Positions 15,067 to 25,437 are shown, counted from the first letter of the stretch. The stretch is DNA of 64,000 bases from an uncultured delta proteobacterium (GCA_903869265.1 CAIPYE010000007.1:32816-96815); one strand, 5' to 3'. Translations and numbers: made by a program. Notes: generated by a model not told the origin, from the letters alone.

Positions 15067-17748
15067 TTACCGCAACTCCGCCAACCGCTCCATACCTGCC
15101 TTGATCTTCTCTAATTTAGCCTGCATTTCCACGATTTTTTCCCGCTCCTTGGCGACCACCTCTTCCGGGGCGTTGGCCATGAATTTTTCATTGGTCAATT
15201 TGCCCTGGCAGCGGGCCAGTTCGGTCTCGGTCTTGTCCTGATCCTTTTTCAGCTTGGCCTGCTCTTTGTCCACATCCACCAGCCCGGCCAGGGGCACGAA
15301 GATCTCGATGTCGGTATAGAGATAGGAGGCTGCGCCTTTGGGCCGGGCGCCTTCCTTCTGCACGGCCATGGTGGTGGTGCGGGTCAGGGTTTTAAGGGAA
15401 GGAGCAAGAGAGGTCAACCCCGCATGTTTGCGCTCGTCGTGGCAGACGATCTGCACCTCGATTTCGGCGGAGGGATGGATCATGGCCTCGCTTCTGATGT
15501 TGCGGATACCGCTTACAATTCCCATGAAGAGCGCAGCCAGTTCGGCGGCCTCGGGATCATCCCAGGCAGGGTTTGGCGTGGGGTACGCTTCGACCATGAT
15601 ACTGGTCCGCTCACCGGGCAGGACATGCCAGATTTCCTCGGTGACAAACGGGGTGATGGGGTGCAGGAGTTTGAGCACGTTTTCCAGCACCGCCAGGAGC
15701 ACAGCCTGGGACTGGGCTTTGGCCGTGGCGTTGTCGCCGTAAAGATCGGACTTGATCCATTCCAGGTACCAGTCGCAGAACTCGCTCCAGACAAACTGGT
15801 AGATGGTCGAGGCTGCGTCGTTGAAGCGGTAGTCGTCCAGGGCTTGGCGTACCTCGGTGATTGCCTGGTTGAGGCGGTGGAGAATCCAGCGGTGGGACAG
15901 GGGCAGGGTGGATGGGTCGATATCCTTGCTGATCGCGGGATCGCATGCATTGATGTGCATGAGGGCGAAGCGGGCCGCGTTCCAGATCTTGTTGATGAAA
16001 TGGCGGTAGCCTTCGATGCGCTCCTCGGCGAGTTTGATCTCGCGGCCCTGGGCGGCAAAGGCGGTGAGGGTGAAGCGCAGGGCGTCGGTGCCGTACTCGG
16101 CCATGACCACCAGCGGGTCGATGACATTGCCCGTGGACTTGCTCATCTTCTTGCCGTGCTTGTCGCGGACCAGGGCGTGGAGATAGACGTCCTTGAAAGG
16201 CACCTCGTCCATGATGTGGATGCCCATCATCATCATCCGGGCCACCCAAAAAAAGAGGATGTCGAAGGAGGTGATCAGCACTGAGGTGGGGTAGAAGAAC
16301 TTCAACTCCTTGGTGTCGTCGGGCCAGCCCAGGGTGGAGAAGGGCCAGAGGGCCGAGGAGAACCAGGTGTCCAGCACGTCGGTTTCCTGGGTGAGTTTGG
16401 CTGAGCCGCATTTTTCGCACAAGGCAGGGGCGTGCTCCTCCACCATGAAATGGGAGCAGTCGCCGCAGGTCCAGGCCGGGATCTGATGGCCCCACCAGAT
16501 CTGGCGGGAGATGCACCAGTCGCGGATGTTGTCCATCCAAGCGTAGAAGGTGTTGTACCAGGTCTTGGGGTGGATTGTCGTCCGTCCGTCGCGCACCGCG
16601 GCCACGGCCTGGGCTGCCAGGGGCTTTACGGAAACGAACCACTGTAATGAGGTGGTGGGCTCGACCACGGTTTTGCAGCGGTAGCACTGACCCACCGCAT
16701 GGGCGTAATCCTCGATCTTTTCCAGAAAACCCTGCGCTTCGAGGTCGGCGACGATCTGCTTGCGGCAGGCAAAGCGCTCCAGCCCGGCGTACGGTCCGGC
16801 CGCTTCGTTCATGATCCCCGAGTCGTCCATGACCTTGAGGCGCTCCAGGTTGTGGCGCAACCCGATCTCGTAGTCGTTGCGGTCATGGGACGGGGTGACC
16901 TTGAGCGCGCCGGTGCCGAACTCCCGCTCCACATGGTGATCGTAGACCACCGGGATGGTGCGGTCGGTGAGGGGCAGCTTGATGCCGATTTCCTTCAGGT
17001 GGCTGTAGCGCTCGTCGTCGGGATGCACGGCCACGGCGGTGTCGCCCAGCATGGTTTCTGGCCGGGTGGTGGCGACCACCACGTGGCCGGAACCGTCGGC
17101 ATAGGGGTAGCGGATGTGGTAGAGCTTGCCCGCTGTGTCCTCGTGCTCCACCTCATCGTCGGAGAGCGCGGTTTTGCAGCGGGGGCACCAGTTGACGATA
17201 TAGTCGCCCTTGTAGATCAGCCCTTCCTTGTAGAGGCGGACAAAGACGGTGCGCACCGCCTTGGACAACCCCTCGTCCATGGTGAACCGTTCCCGGTCCC
17301 AGTCGCAGGAGCAGCCCAAGTGCTTAAGCTGGTTGATGATGGTGCCGCCTTTTTCCTCGCGCCATTGCCAGACCCGCTCGATGAACTGCTCGCGGCCCAG
17401 ATCGTGGCGGCTCTTGCCCTCGGTGGCAAGCTGGCGCTCCACCACGTTTTGGGTGGCGATGCCCGCGTGGTCGGTGCCCGGCACCCAGAGGGTGTTGTAG
17501 CCGCACATCCGCTTGTAGCGGACCAGGACATCCTGCATGGTGTTGTTCAGGGCATGGCCCACATGGAGCACGCCGGTGACGTTGGGCGGCGGGATGACGA
17601 TGGAAAAGGAGGGCTTGGACTCGTCCATGGTGGCCTGGAAGTTTTTCTGCTCAAGCCATTTCTGATACCACTTGGCCTCAACCTCTTTGAATTCGTACCC
17701 CTTGGCCAGTTCATGCTCGGCGGGCTGGGCGGAAGCGTTATCGCTCAT
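15067..17748 (-). CDS. valS: Valyl-tRNA synthetase
   Basis: Charges tRNA-Val with valine; class I synthetase. 893 residues, normal length. The HIGH-type motif appears as PPPNVTGVLHVGHALN (about residues 52-67) and the KMSKS loop as GKKMSKSTGN. The CP1 editing domain (TTRPETMLGDTAVAVHPDD), two zinc-finger-like Cys pairs (CPRC; CGDC/CEKC) and the C-terminal coiled-coil tRNA-binding arm (last about 65 residues) are all visible. The start is two codons away from the stop of the upstream dGTPase-like gene, so they are probably cotranscribed. Confidence 0.97.
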   Translation of the reverse strand: MSDNASAQPAEHELAKGYEFKEVEAKWYQKWLEQKNFQATMDESKPSFSIVIPPPNVTGVLHVGHALNNTMQDVLVRYKRMCGYNTLWVPGTDHAGIATQNVVERQLATEGKSRHDLGREQFIERVWQWREEKGGTIINQLKHLGCSCDWDRERFTMDEGLSKAVRTVFVRLYKEGLIYKGDYIVNWCPRCKTALSDDEVEHEDTAGKLYHIRYPYADGSGHVVVATTRPETMLGDTAVAVHPDDERYSHLKEIGIKLPLTDRTIPVVYDHHVEREFGTGALKVTPSHDRNDYEIGLRHNLERLKVMDDSGIMNEAAGPYAGLERFACRKQIVADLEAQGFLEKIEDYAHAVGQCYRCKTVVEPTTSLQWFVSVKPLAAQAVAAVRDGRTTIHPKTWYNTFYAWMDNIRDWCISRQIWWGHQIPAWTCGDCSHFMVEEHAPALCEKCGSAKLTQETDVLDTWFSSALWPFSTLGWPDDTKELKFFYPTSVLITSFDILFFWVARMMMMGIHIMDEVPFKDVYLHALVRDKHGKKMSKSTGNVIDPLVVMAEYGTDALRFTLTAFAAQGREIKLAEERIEGYRHFINKIWNAARFALMHINACDPAISKDIDPSTLPLSHRWILHRLNQAITEVRQALDDYRFNDAASTIYQFVWSEFCDWYLEWIKSDLYGDNATAKAQSQAVLLAVLENVLKLLHPITPFVTEEIWHVLPGERTSIMVEAYPTPNPAWDDPEAAELAALFMGIVSGIRNIRSEAMIHPSAEIEVQIVCHDERKHAGLTSLAPSLKTLTRTTTMAVQKEGARPKGAASYLYTDIEIFVPLAGLVDVDKEQAKLKKDQDKTETELARCQGKLTNEKFMANAPEEVVAKEREKIVEMQAKLEKIKAGMERLAELR

Positions 17749-17751
17749 CGG

Positions 17752-18795
17752 TTACATTACACTCCATGGTTTGGGAAGAAAGATGTTGGTATAGAGATCC
17801 AGGGCATAGCGGTCGGTCATGCCGGCGATGAAGTCGCAGACCATCTGCTCCCGCGAGGTCGCGTCATCATAATCGATGACCCTTTCCCAGTGGTCGTCGT
17901 GGTTGATGAAATACTCGTACAGCTCCCGCAGCACCTTCTTGGCCTTGATGAAATCGTCATGCACCCGGTTGGTCTCGTAGACGTTTTCATAGAGAAATGA
18001 GCGCAGTTCACCGATGCCCTCCAGCAGATGCGGGGTCATGGTCAGGGTTTCTCCGCCGTTTTTCAGGGTCTGGACCACAAGATCGTGGACCATGGTGCCG
18101 ATCCGCCCGGAATGACTGGGACCGAACAGCTTCTGGATATGGCTGGGGATCTGCGATTCGCTGAGAATCCCGGCCCGCACCGCATCGTCGAGGTCGTGGT
18201 TCACATAGGCGATGATGTCGGCGATGCGCACGACCCTGCCTTCCATGGTGGCAGGCAGTTCGGAGATGTCCAGGGGCAGGATCTCGCGGCGTCCTTTGGA
18301 GTGTTTGGCAATGCCGTCCAAGACTTCTACGGTGAGGTTGAGTCCCTCGCCCTTTTTTTCCAGGATGTTCACCACCCGCAAGCTCTGGTCGTAGTGACGG
18401 AAGCCATGAGGGTACAGCTCGTCAAGCACCGCTTCTCCGGCGTGGCCGAAGGGCGTGTGCCCGAGATCATGGCCCAGGGCGATGGCCTCGGTGAGATGGC
18501 CATTGAGGCGTAAGGCCACGGAGATGGTCCGGGCGATCTGGCTGACCTCAAGCACATGGGTGAGCCGGGTCCGGTAATGGTCGCCGGTGGGGGCCAGGAA
18601 CACCTGGGTTTTATGCTTGAGGCGGCGGAAGGATTTGCAGTGGATGATCCGATCCCGGTCCCGCTGGTAGGCGCCCCGGATGGGGCATTCCTCTTCGGGC
18701 TTGAGCCTGCCTTTGCTGTTGCGGCTTAAAGCGGCAAAGGGCGCGAGGCTTGCGGCCTCGCGCTCCTCAATCTGCTTGCGGATGGAATGGTCCAT
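17752..18795 (-). CDS. dgt: Deoxyguanosinetriphosphate triphosphohydrolase-like protein (dGTPase family)
   Basis: HD-domain dNTP triphosphohydrolase of the shorter (type 2) family, 347 residues. The metal-binding HD set is seen as RLTH (His80), HD in [13 protein letters not shown] (109-118) and a later Asp in [15 protein letters not shown]. Such enzymes cleave dNTPs to nucleoside and triphosphate, lowering dNTP pools; many act on several dNTPs with allosteric activation. It sits three bases upstream of valS and four bases after the carbonic anhydrase gene's end on the same strand. Confidence 0.9.
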   Translation of the reverse strand: MDHSIRKQIEEREAASLAPFAALSRNSKGRLKPEEECPIRGAYQRDRDRIIHCKSFRRLKHKTQVFLAPTGDHYRTRLTHVLEVSQIARTISVALRLNGHLTEAIALGHDLGHTPFGHAGEAVLDELYPHGFRHYDQSLRVVNILEKKGEGLNLTVEVLDGIAKHSKGRREILPLDISELPATMEGRVVRIADIIAYVNHDLDDAVRAGILSESQIPSHIQKLFGPSHSGRIGTMVHDLVVQTLKNGGETLTMTPHLLEGIGELRSFLYENVYETNRVHDDFIKAKKVLRELYEYFINHDDHWERVIDYDDATSREQMVCDFIAGMTDRYALDLYTNIFLPKPWSVM

Positions 18796-18799
18796 AGCC

Positions 18800-19594
18800 T
18801 TAGAGGGCCGGAGCCAGGCTGCTCACATGGTTGACGATCTCGCCCCGGTTCAGCTCCTTGAGCACCGGATGGTCCATGATCTTGTTCGGGGCAGTTTCGC
18901 CGTTGATGTTGGTAATCACCAGCTTGCCGCGGCCCTTGCCGTAAAGATCGTTGAAATCATAGACCGCGCCGACCACGGTGAGTTCGTTGGCCTGGATCTT
19001 GTCCTTGTACAGTTCCATGGCGGCCTTGACCTGATAGTCCACGTTGCGTTCCACGTTCTTGCTCCAGCGACCGTTTATGTCTCCTGATTTATCCTCGGCA
19101 GCAATCACCGGTTTCAGGGTGTCCAATTCTGCCTTGATGCCCTTGGTCTCGCCGGAATAATCGCCCATGGCCGCCTTGATCGCGCCGCAGCTTGAGTGAC
19201 CCAGGATCAGGAGGATTTTGGTGGGCAGATGGCGTACCCCGTAGTCAATCGATCCTTCCGCAGTCTTGACCTGGTTGCCGATGTTGCGGATTACGAAGAT
19301 GTTGTTGTCCGGCTCCATGCCGAACAACTGGGTGTGCACCCTGGAATCGGAGCAGGCAACCACGGTGAGGGTCGGGGTCTGACCGGTCTGGAAACCGTCG
19401 AAGTGGTGGCTGTCGTTGTGGTTGGTGAACTGGTCATTGCCGCTGACCGCAGCCTTGATCGTGGCCTCCGCGCTTTTGACCGGCACGGCTGGAGTATCTT
19501 GGCCATGTTCGGCAAAGGCAGCTGGGACGCAGGTTAGCAGGACGGCGCAGGCGAGGGTGGTGGCAAGTCTTGTAAACGGGTACATTTTTTTCAT
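18800..19594 (-). CDS. Periplasmic beta-class carbonic anhydrase
   Basis: 264 residues with a signal peptide (hydrophobic 8-27, AFA cleavage site before residue 29), so exported. Zinc ligands of beta carbonic anhydrase are visible: Cys81-x-Asp83-x-Arg in ACSDSRV, and His133/Cys136 in LGHSSCGAI. It interconverts CO2 and bicarbonate outside the cytoplasm, which could help capture CO2 or buffer the periplasm. The start at 19594 has GGAG nine bases upstream; the longer frame to 19642 would bury the signal peptide. Exported beta-class enzymes are less common than cytoplasmic ones. Confidence 0.9.
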   Translation of the reverse strand: MKKMYPFTRLATTLACAVLLTCVPAAFAEHGQDTPAVPVKSAEATIKAAVSGNDQFTNHNDSHHFDGFQTGQTPTLTVVACSDSRVHTQLFGMEPDNNIFVIRNIGNQVKTAEGSIDYGVRHLPTKILLILGHSSCGAIKAAMGDYSGETKGIKAELDTLKPVIAAEDKSGDINGRWSKNVERNVDYQVKAAMELYKDKIQANELTVVGAVYDFNDLYGKGRGKLVITNINGETAPNKIMDHPVLKELNRGEIVNHVSSLAPAL

Positions 19595-19757
19595 TGGTGG
19601 GGCTCCAAAATGGTGGAATGGATAAAAAAGAGATATATGCATATCTGTTTGTTTTTACGATAATCGAGCCTTGTGTGGGCAACCAAAAACAAGCGTTGAA
19701 GATACCGGCAAATGCGGCGTCGGTCAAGTGCGATACGCGTATTTGCGGCAGGGAAAA

Positions 19758-21749
19758 TTACTCGCCACACTCTTCGGCATAGCGGGCTTCGACCTCTTCA
19801 ATCCCTGCCTGGGCCTGTTCCCAGTCCGCGTAGCTTCTTTTCAGCTTCCGGCCCAGGGCGGTGTATTCGTTGTTGAGCTCGGCAAAGCGGTCTTGATCCT
19901 GGTAAAGCTCCGGGTCGGCCATGGCCTGTTCCAATTGGGTTTTCCTGCCTTCGAGCTGTTCGATCTCTTGCTCGGAGCGGTCAACGATCTTCTTGAGCGG
20001 CGCTATTTCGCGGTTTTTTTGCTGGCGAAGGTCCGCCTGAAGCTTTCTGGAGTCCTTACCTTTTTTTGCCTGTTTTTCAGGGGCTGGGCTGCCTGGTTCG
20101 GTTTTGGGTGTGGCCGATTTTTTTGTTGGGGAGCTGGCCGTTTCGGCATGGGTCTTGTGGAGATAATAATCGATATTGCCGTCAAAAATCGTGCCGTGGC
20201 CGCCTTTGATCTCCAGTACCTTGGAGACAAAGGAGTTGGCGAAATAACGGTTGTGGGAAACCACGATGATGGAGCCGTCGTACTGGCGCATGGCTTCCTG
20301 GAGCACCTCCTGGGATTGGATGTCCAGATGGTTGGTGGGTTCGTCCAGAATCAGGAGGTTGGCCGGGGTGGCGATCATCTTGGCCAGGGCCACCCGGCTT
20401 TTTTCTCCGCCGGAGAGCACCCCCACCTTCTTGTCCACGTCATCGCCGCGAAAGAGGAAAGCGCCCAGCAGGGAACGGGTTTGGGTGACGCTCAGTTCGT
20501 TATTCACATGGCTCAGGGTTTCCAGCACTGTGTAGCGGGAGTCAAGCTCCTGGGCCTGATGCTGGCCAAAGTAGGAGATGGTCACGTTGTGGCCGAAGCG
20601 GATGGCTCCGCTGTCAGGGGGGACGAGGCCGGCCAGGATTTTCACCAGGGTGGATTTGCCTGCGCCGTTGACCCCGAGTACGGCCAGCTTCTCGCCGCGT
20701 TGCAGGGTAAAGGAGAGGTCGCGAAAAACCGGTTGTTCGCCAAACTGTTTGTTCAAGCCTTCGATCTCCAGCACGGTTCTGCCGGAAGGTGGGGAGGGCG
20801 GAAAGCGGAAGGCGATGGTGTTTTCCGCTTCGTCCAGTTCGATCATCTCGATCTTGTCCAGCTGCTTGAGGCGGCTCTGCACCTGGGTGGCCTTGGTGGC
20901 TTTCGAGCGGAACCGGTCAACGAATTTCATGGTTTGCTCGATCATGGCCTGCTGGTTCTCGTAGGCCGCCCGCTTGATGATCATCCGATTTGCTTTATCC
21001 ACAAGATATTTCGAGTAATTGCCCTTGTAGACCGTGAGATCGCCCAGGGAGATCTCCCAGGTGACGGTGGTGAGGTTGTCGAGGAAGGCGCGGTCATGGG
21101 AGATCATCACCATGGCCCCCCGATGATTTTTTAAAAACTCCTCAAGCCAGGTCAGCGACTCGATATCCAGATGGTTGGTCGGCTCGTCCAACAGCAGGAG
21201 GTCCGGCTTGGCAAGGAGGATCTTGGCCAGCATCAACCGCATGAGCCAGCCGCCGGAAAATGAAATGCTGGCCTTGTTGAAATCGCTCGGGGAAAAACCT
21301 AAGCCTAAGAGAATCCTTTCGATTTGGGACTCCATGGTGAAGATGTCGGACTGGTCCAGCCGGTGTTGCAGATCTCCCTGGCGGTGGAGCAGGTCGGCGA
21401 AACCGGGGTCTTCCGGCGGCACCTGCCCGAGGGCATGATTAACCTGATCCAGCTCTTTTTGCAGGGCCAGGGCCTCGGCAAAGGCGGTTTTCGCTTCTTC
21501 AAACAGGGTGCGGCCCGGAGGAAAGGCGGTAATTTCCTGGGGAAGATAGCCGATGGAGATGTTTTTGGACCGAGTCAGGACGCCGTCATCCACATGCTTA
21601 ACTCCGGCCATGATTTTGAGCAGGGTGGATTTTCCCGCGCCGTTTACCCCGACCAGGCCGATCTTTTCACCGGGATGGACGCGAACCGAGACATTTTTAA
21701 AGAGGTGTTTGAGTCCGAACTGGATGGAAAGCTGATTGATGGCAAGCAT
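19758..21749 (-). CDS. ABC-F family ATPase (Uup/YheS-like)
   Basis: 663 residues with two ATPase domains and no membrane segments: first Walker A GVNGAGKST (34-42), signature SFSGGW, Walker B LLLLDEPTNHLDIES; a linker of about 80 residues; second Walker A GVNGAGKST, signature LSGGEKSR, Walker B LLILDEPTNHLDIQS. A charged coiled coil occupies the C-terminal 90 residues. ABC-F proteins bind the ribosomal E site and relieve stalled translation. The long charged C-terminal tail favours the Uup/YheS groups over EttA; the precise subgroup cannot be fixed by eye. Confidence 0.93.
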   Translation of the reverse strand: MLAINQLSIQFGLKHLFKNVSVRVHPGEKIGLVGVNGAGKSTLLKIMAGVKHVDDGVLTRSKNISIGYLPQEITAFPPGRTLFEEAKTAFAEALALQKELDQVNHALGQVPPEDPGFADLLHRQGDLQHRLDQSDIFTMESQIERILLGLGFSPSDFNKASISFSGGWLMRLMLAKILLAKPDLLLLDEPTNHLDIESLTWLEEFLKNHRGAMVMISHDRAFLDNLTTVTWEISLGDLTVYKGNYSKYLVDKANRMIIKRAAYENQQAMIEQTMKFVDRFRSKATKATQVQSRLKQLDKIEMIELDEAENTIAFRFPPSPPSGRTVLEIEGLNKQFGEQPVFRDLSFTLQRGEKLAVLGVNGAGKSTLVKILAGLVPPDSGAIRFGHNVTISYFGQHQAQELDSRYTVLETLSHVNNELSVTQTRSLLGAFLFRGDDVDKKVGVLSGGEKSRVALAKMIATPANLLILDEPTNHLDIQSQEVLQEAMRQYDGSIIVVSHNRYFANSFVSKVLEIKGGHGTIFDGNIDYYLHKTHAETASSPTKKSATPKTEPGSPAPEKQAKKGKDSRKLQADLRQQKNREIAPLKKIVDRSEQEIEQLEGRKTQLEQAMADPELYQDQDRFAELNNEYTALGRKLKRSYADWEQAQAGIEEVEARYAEECGE

Positions 21750-21858
21750 GGGTGTACGCTATAGGCTGAGATTGTCAGTTGAGGGGAAAGAACAATCGCA
21801 CACCATAGCACATTGTGCCGGGTATTTCTAACAGATGTTGCGCAGCGGCAAAGAATCC

Positions 21859-22974
21859 TCAGATGGCATAGCTGCCACCGGCAACGCCGGTGAGTTCACC
21901 AAGGTGGGTCGGCAGGACGATCAGAATGGTAGTGCCTTTGCCCTGCTCGCTGGTGATGGTGACAGTACCCATATGCTCGTTGATGATCTGCTTGACATAG
22001 GGCAACCCCAGGCCGGTGCTCTGCCGGTTGATATGCAGATAGGGGTCGAAGATAACCTCGAGCATTTCCTTGGAGATTCCCGGGCCATCATCGGTGATTT
22101 TGACCTGGCAGCCTGCAGAGGTCATCTCCGTGGCGATGATGATCTGGTTTTGCTTGGTGCAGGCATGCACCGCGTTACGGAGCAGATGGGCAATGGCAAT
22201 CTTGATGAGCGAATTGTTGCCATGGAAAAAAAGAGGGGTCTGGCTGAGGGTGGGAACAAGGCTGACCTCTTTGAGCCGGGCTTCTTCCTGCAATGACTCC
22301 ACAGCCTCCGTGACAATGGGGTTGAGATCCAGCGGCGCGAAGATTTTTTTTGCTTCCGGGCGGACAGACTCGAATTTGTTTACCAAATTTTCAAGCTTGC
22401 GGGCCTGGTCAAGAATGTGGATCAGTTTCAACCTCCCCTCTTCTTCGGAGGGATAGGCGTTGAGAAGCCGGCGTACCATGCCGCCGATGATGGTGATGGG
22501 ATTGCGCACCTCATGGGCGATGCGCAGGGCCATGGCCGCCCTGGTCCGCTCCGCGATGACCGCTTCGATGTCCTTGTTCAGGCGAAAAAGATCCTGGCTG
22601 TTTTTTTCTATCTTCTCGCGATCCCGCAACATCCGCGTCATTATGGTTTCGATTCGGTTGAAGAAAAGGGTGACTGAGGCGATGACAATGAAGGCCATGC
22701 TGTTGATTGATCCGCTATACGGGGCCAGGAACTGCCAGAAATTTTCCCGGCCGGACAAGATGAGGAGATGTTTGAGGATGTGTCCGCTGGAACGTGACAG
22801 GGCAAGGGCGAAAACCGCTCCGCAGAACCAGAGGAGAAAAATTGCCATGGGGTTTTCCCGGTCGGCGCGGGCCAGGGCCAAGGCATGCTTGAGGCATAGC
22901 CCTGAAAGAATGATGAGGGCAACGCCTCCGCCGAAATCAAGGAGCCAGATCGGGAGCATGGAGATGGTGATCAT
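21859..22974 (-). CDS. Membrane sensor histidine kinase
   Basis: 371 residues. The N-terminal 130 residues have three hydrophobic segments (about 8-28, 44-62, 88-108), then a HisKA domain with the phospho-acceptor in IAHEVRNPITIIGG and a HATPase domain (LLRNAVHAC; DDGPGISKE; GLGLPYVKQI). There is no periplasmic sensor domain, so the stimulus is probably sensed in the membrane or by a partner. Its ATG overlaps the stop of the upstream integral membrane protein by four bases. No cognate response regulator adjoins it; the nearest NtrC-type regulator is 5.4 kb away. Confidence 0.88.
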   Translation of the reverse strand: MITISMLPIWLLDFGGGVALIILSGLCLKHALALARADRENPMAIFLLWFCGAVFALALSRSSGHILKHLLILSGRENFWQFLAPYSGSINSMAFIVIASVTLFFNRIETIMTRMLRDREKIEKNSQDLFRLNKDIEAVIAERTRAAMALRIAHEVRNPITIIGGMVRRLLNAYPSEEEGRLKLIHILDQARKLENLVNKFESVRPEAKKIFAPLDLNPIVTEAVESLQEEARLKEVSLVPTLSQTPLFFHGNNSLIKIAIAHLLRNAVHACTKQNQIIIATEMTSAGCQVKITDDGPGISKEMLEVIFDPYLHINRQSTGLGLPYVKQIINEHMGTVTITSEQGKGTTILIVLPTHLGELTGVAGGSYAI

Positions 22975-23441
22975 GGCCTGTTCTGCCCAGAAGAAGATGG
23001 CGCTGCTTGTCCTTCCCGGAGCAGCTTGAGGCCCCGATAGAAAAGGAACATGGCCGGCACGGCGATGAGATGGTCGAGCCTCAGAATATAGTACAAGGCT
23101 TCCTTCCAGCCAGTCAGTCGGAGTAGGGGGATATCTGCTCCGGGCGGCAGAAAGAAGGAGTCTTCGTCTATGTGCAGGTCAAGAAAATGTCCCACCATGG
23201 TGGCGGCGCTCCAGAGCATGAGGAGCCAGGTGCCAGCGATGATGTATTGCCAGGCACTGAGGGAAGCGAGGCGGGTCTGCCGCACTTTTGCAATAAAAGA
23301 GAAAAGAGAGACAATCAGGAAAAAGTGGGCGAGTTGATGGATGTAGAGCCCGGAATAGGCATGGGGCTGAAAGGCCAGGGCGTTATCCGGCAGGAGACAG
23401 CCCAACAGCAACAGGAATACGGTGTACAATAATGGCGCCAA
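22971..23441 (-). CDS. Integral membrane protein, probable partner of the adjacent sensor kinase
   Basis: About 156 residues with four hydrophobic segments and a short loop rich in acidic and aromatic residues (HIDEDSFFLPPGADIP). I recognise no named family. The start is uncertain: the open frame reaches an ATG at 23525, but a TTG at 23441 with CGAGG upstream gives a protein that begins with a clean hydrophobic segment (LAPLLYTVFLLLLGCLL). The four-base overlap with the kinase gene indicates translational coupling and suggests that this protein senses or modulates for it. Confidence 0.6.
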   Translation of the reverse strand: MAPLLYTVFLLLLGCLLPDNALAFQPHAYSGLYIHQLAHFFLIVSLFSFIAKVRQTRLASLSAWQYIIAGTWLLMLWSAATMVGHFLDLHIDEDSFFLPPGADIPLLRLTGWKEALYYILRLDHLIAVPAMFLFYRGLKLLREGQAAPSSSGQNRP

Positions 23442-23603
23442 AAAAACCTCGGATGGTGAATGGTATAAGGGGAAATTCCTGGTTGAGCGGGTTAAAAAAA
23501 ATCTCCGTTCAGCACACCATACCATGATGCCCGGCCGGGCGGCATGTGAAAAAGCGGTTCATTGGCAAAAATACCCAAAGGCAGGGGTGCTGTCGGAAAA
23601 AAA

Positions 23604-24437
23604 TCAGGAGCGTTCGTTCAACGATGCCGGTTTTTTGGAGAGACCCAGCTCCTGGGAAACCTGGGTGGCGACCTCCTCAATGGACTTACCCGCCGTGGAA
23701 ACAATGGGGATATGGTGGTTGTGAAAGATGGTTTCGGCGGTCTGGAGTTCCTCGCTACAGGTGGAGCGTTTGGCATAATTACTGTCCGCGTACCGCTTTT
23801 CTCGGACACTGTGGAGGACTTCCGGGGTTGTGGTCAGGCCGATGGCGCGTTTTTTGTTCCTGATGATTCCCTCCGGCAGGGTATATTCCCGGAGATATTC
23901 GGCGGTGAGGGGGAAGTTTGCTGATTTCAACCCCATCTGCGTTGCCAGATACACGCTGACCGGGGTCTTGCCGGAGCGGGAAACCCCCAGCAGGATGACC
24001 TCTGCCTCGTCCAGTTCATGGGTGTTGACCCCGTCGTCATGTTCCAGGCAGTAGTGGATGGCCTCGACCCGCTTGGCCATGGTCATGTTATCGATGTGTC
24101 GGGAAAAGCCTGGAACGCCCAGGGCCTTTGCCTCAAGACAGCCTTCCAGCCGGGCCATAAAAAATTCAAAGGCGTCAAAAAGTTCGACCTCCGGAGAATC
24201 GAAAACAGCGCGGATATCCTTGGTCATGATGGTGCTGAAAATCAGGGGCCGCCGACCGGTGGATTTTTTCAGGATATAGTCCAGGATTTTTTTCGCTTCT
24301 TCCCTGTTGAGGACAAAGGGGAATTTTTCTTCGTGAAAATTGATTTCCGGAAACTGGCAGATCAGCGCCTGGCCCAGGTTTGTCGCCAAAATTCCGGTGC
24401 TGTCCGAGATATAGTACACGTCTTTCGATGACCACAT
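23604..24437 (-). CDS. ppsR: Pyruvate,phosphate dikinase/PEP synthase regulatory protein (PSRP, DUF299)
   Basis: Bifunctional regulator that inactivates PPDK or PEP synthase by ADP-dependent phosphorylation of a Thr next to the catalytic His, and reactivates it by Pi-dependent dephosphorylation. The 277 residues show YYISDSTGILATNLGQA at the N-terminus and the P-loop GVSRSGKTP in the middle, both family signatures. Start ATG 24437 has AAGGAG nine bases upstream; the frame extends further to 24518 without support. Its target gene is not in the window, so whether it acts on PPDK or PpsA is open. Confidence 0.92.
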   Translation of the reverse strand: MWSSKDVYYISDSTGILATNLGQALICQFPEINFHEEKFPFVLNREEAKKILDYILKKSTGRRPLIFSTIMTKDIRAVFDSPEVELFDAFEFFMARLEGCLEAKALGVPGFSRHIDNMTMAKRVEAIHYCLEHDDGVNTHELDEAEVILLGVSRSGKTPVSVYLATQMGLKSANFPLTAEYLREYTLPEGIIRNKKRAIGLTTTPEVLHSVREKRYADSNYAKRSTCSEELQTAETIFHNHHIPIVSTAGKSIEEVATQVSQELGLSKKPASLNERS

Positions 24438-24477
24438 GCTGCGGTGCTCCTTGTTGTCGGGAAGTGAAGTGACGGCC

Positions 24478-25437
24478 TCAGGCCGACCTCCCTCCCAAAA
24501 ATAGGATGAAATCTTCAAATCGTTTCTGCTCGAAGTGGCCGGTCATCTCTTCCTTCATCAGGGTCAGGGCGCTGAGGGGCCGTCGCGCCCCGGCATATGG
24601 GCGGTGAGTTGTCAAGGCGTCGTACACGTCGGCAATCGTGGCGATTTTGGCGTTGTCGGAAATCTGGTCCCCTTTGAGGCCGTGCGGGTAGCCCTGCCCG
24701 TTGATTTTTTCGTGGTGGTGCAGGATCACATCCAGGGTAACTTCGGAGACATGCTTGGCCATGAGCCAGTGGCCCTGACCGGGATGTTTTTTGATGATTT
24801 CAAATTCCTCGTAGTCAAGTTTCCCCCGTTTGTTCAGGATGCTGTCCACGATCTGGCTTTTTCCCACATCGTGCAGAATGCACCCCAGGGCAAAATCGTG
24901 GAGTGCTGCGTCATCGCCTTTGCTGATCATCAGCCAAAGGCCGACGCCGAATACCGCGACATTCACGCAGTGGGAAAAGGTGTAATAGTCGTGGGAGCCC
25001 AGACGAAGCAGGTGGCGGATGGATTGGGTGTCCGCCAGGGTAAGATCGATGATGTTGCTGGTTATGCTCTTGGCGCGGGAGATGTTTTTGCCGCTCCGGG
25101 GGTCATCAAACACATCTTGGAGGATGTTTTTTGCGCAGGCATGCACGACCGATGATTTTTGCTCAAGGGTGATGTTCATATTTTTAATAATGGATCCCAG
25201 GGAATCCTCCATGAAATTATCAAACTTTTTGGAGGATTCTTGGGTAATAAAAAGCGGCCCGTGGCTTTTTCTGGCAAGGGTGTCCTTGATGTCGGCGATT
25301 TTGGTGTTGGCCGCAATCAGCAGAATGGGTCTGTTGCTGTTGGGAGGCTTGGTGTAGATGTTGAAGTCTATTTTTCGGTCTTCCGCGAGGAGATAATCGG
25401 AGACAATCCGGATAAACTTTTTGGCTTCGGGGATCAT
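24478..25437 (-). CDS. HD-GYP domain protein, probable cyclic-di-GMP phosphodiesterase
   Basis: 319 residues: an N-terminal DUF3391-like region of about 110 residues, then an HD-GYP domain. Metal and catalytic residues are visible: His156 (TFSHCVNV), His189-Asp190 (LHDVGK), His219 (KKHPGQG), the HHHEKINGQGYP segment (240-251) carrying the GYP triad, and a later Asp in IATIADVYDAL. This pattern fits hydrolysis of c-di-GMP to pGpG or GMP. The gene lies between PSRP and an FHA-cyclase on the same strand, gaps of 25-40 bp, so one transcript is likely. Activity is inferred. Confidence 0.88.
   Translation of the reverse strand: MIPEAKKFIRIVSDYLLAEDRKIDFNIYTKPPNSNRPILLIAANTKIADIKDTLARKSHGPLFITQESSKKFDNFMEDSLGSIIKNMNITLEQKSSVVHACAKNILQDVFDDPRSGKNISRAKSITSNIIDLTLADTQSIRHLLRLGSHDYYTFSHCVNVAVFGVGLWLMISKGDDAALHDFALGCILHDVGKSQIVDSILNKRGKLDYEEFEIIKKHPGQGHWLMAKHVSEVTLDVILHHHEKINGQGYPHGLKGDQISDNAKIATIADVYDALTTHRPYAGARRPLSALTLMKEEMTGHFEQKRFEDFILFLGGRSA

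Noticed and set aside
16699..18000. 433-codon plus-strand frame opposite valS and dgt
   Set aside because: It spans two well-supported genes on the other strand and has no motifs of its own.
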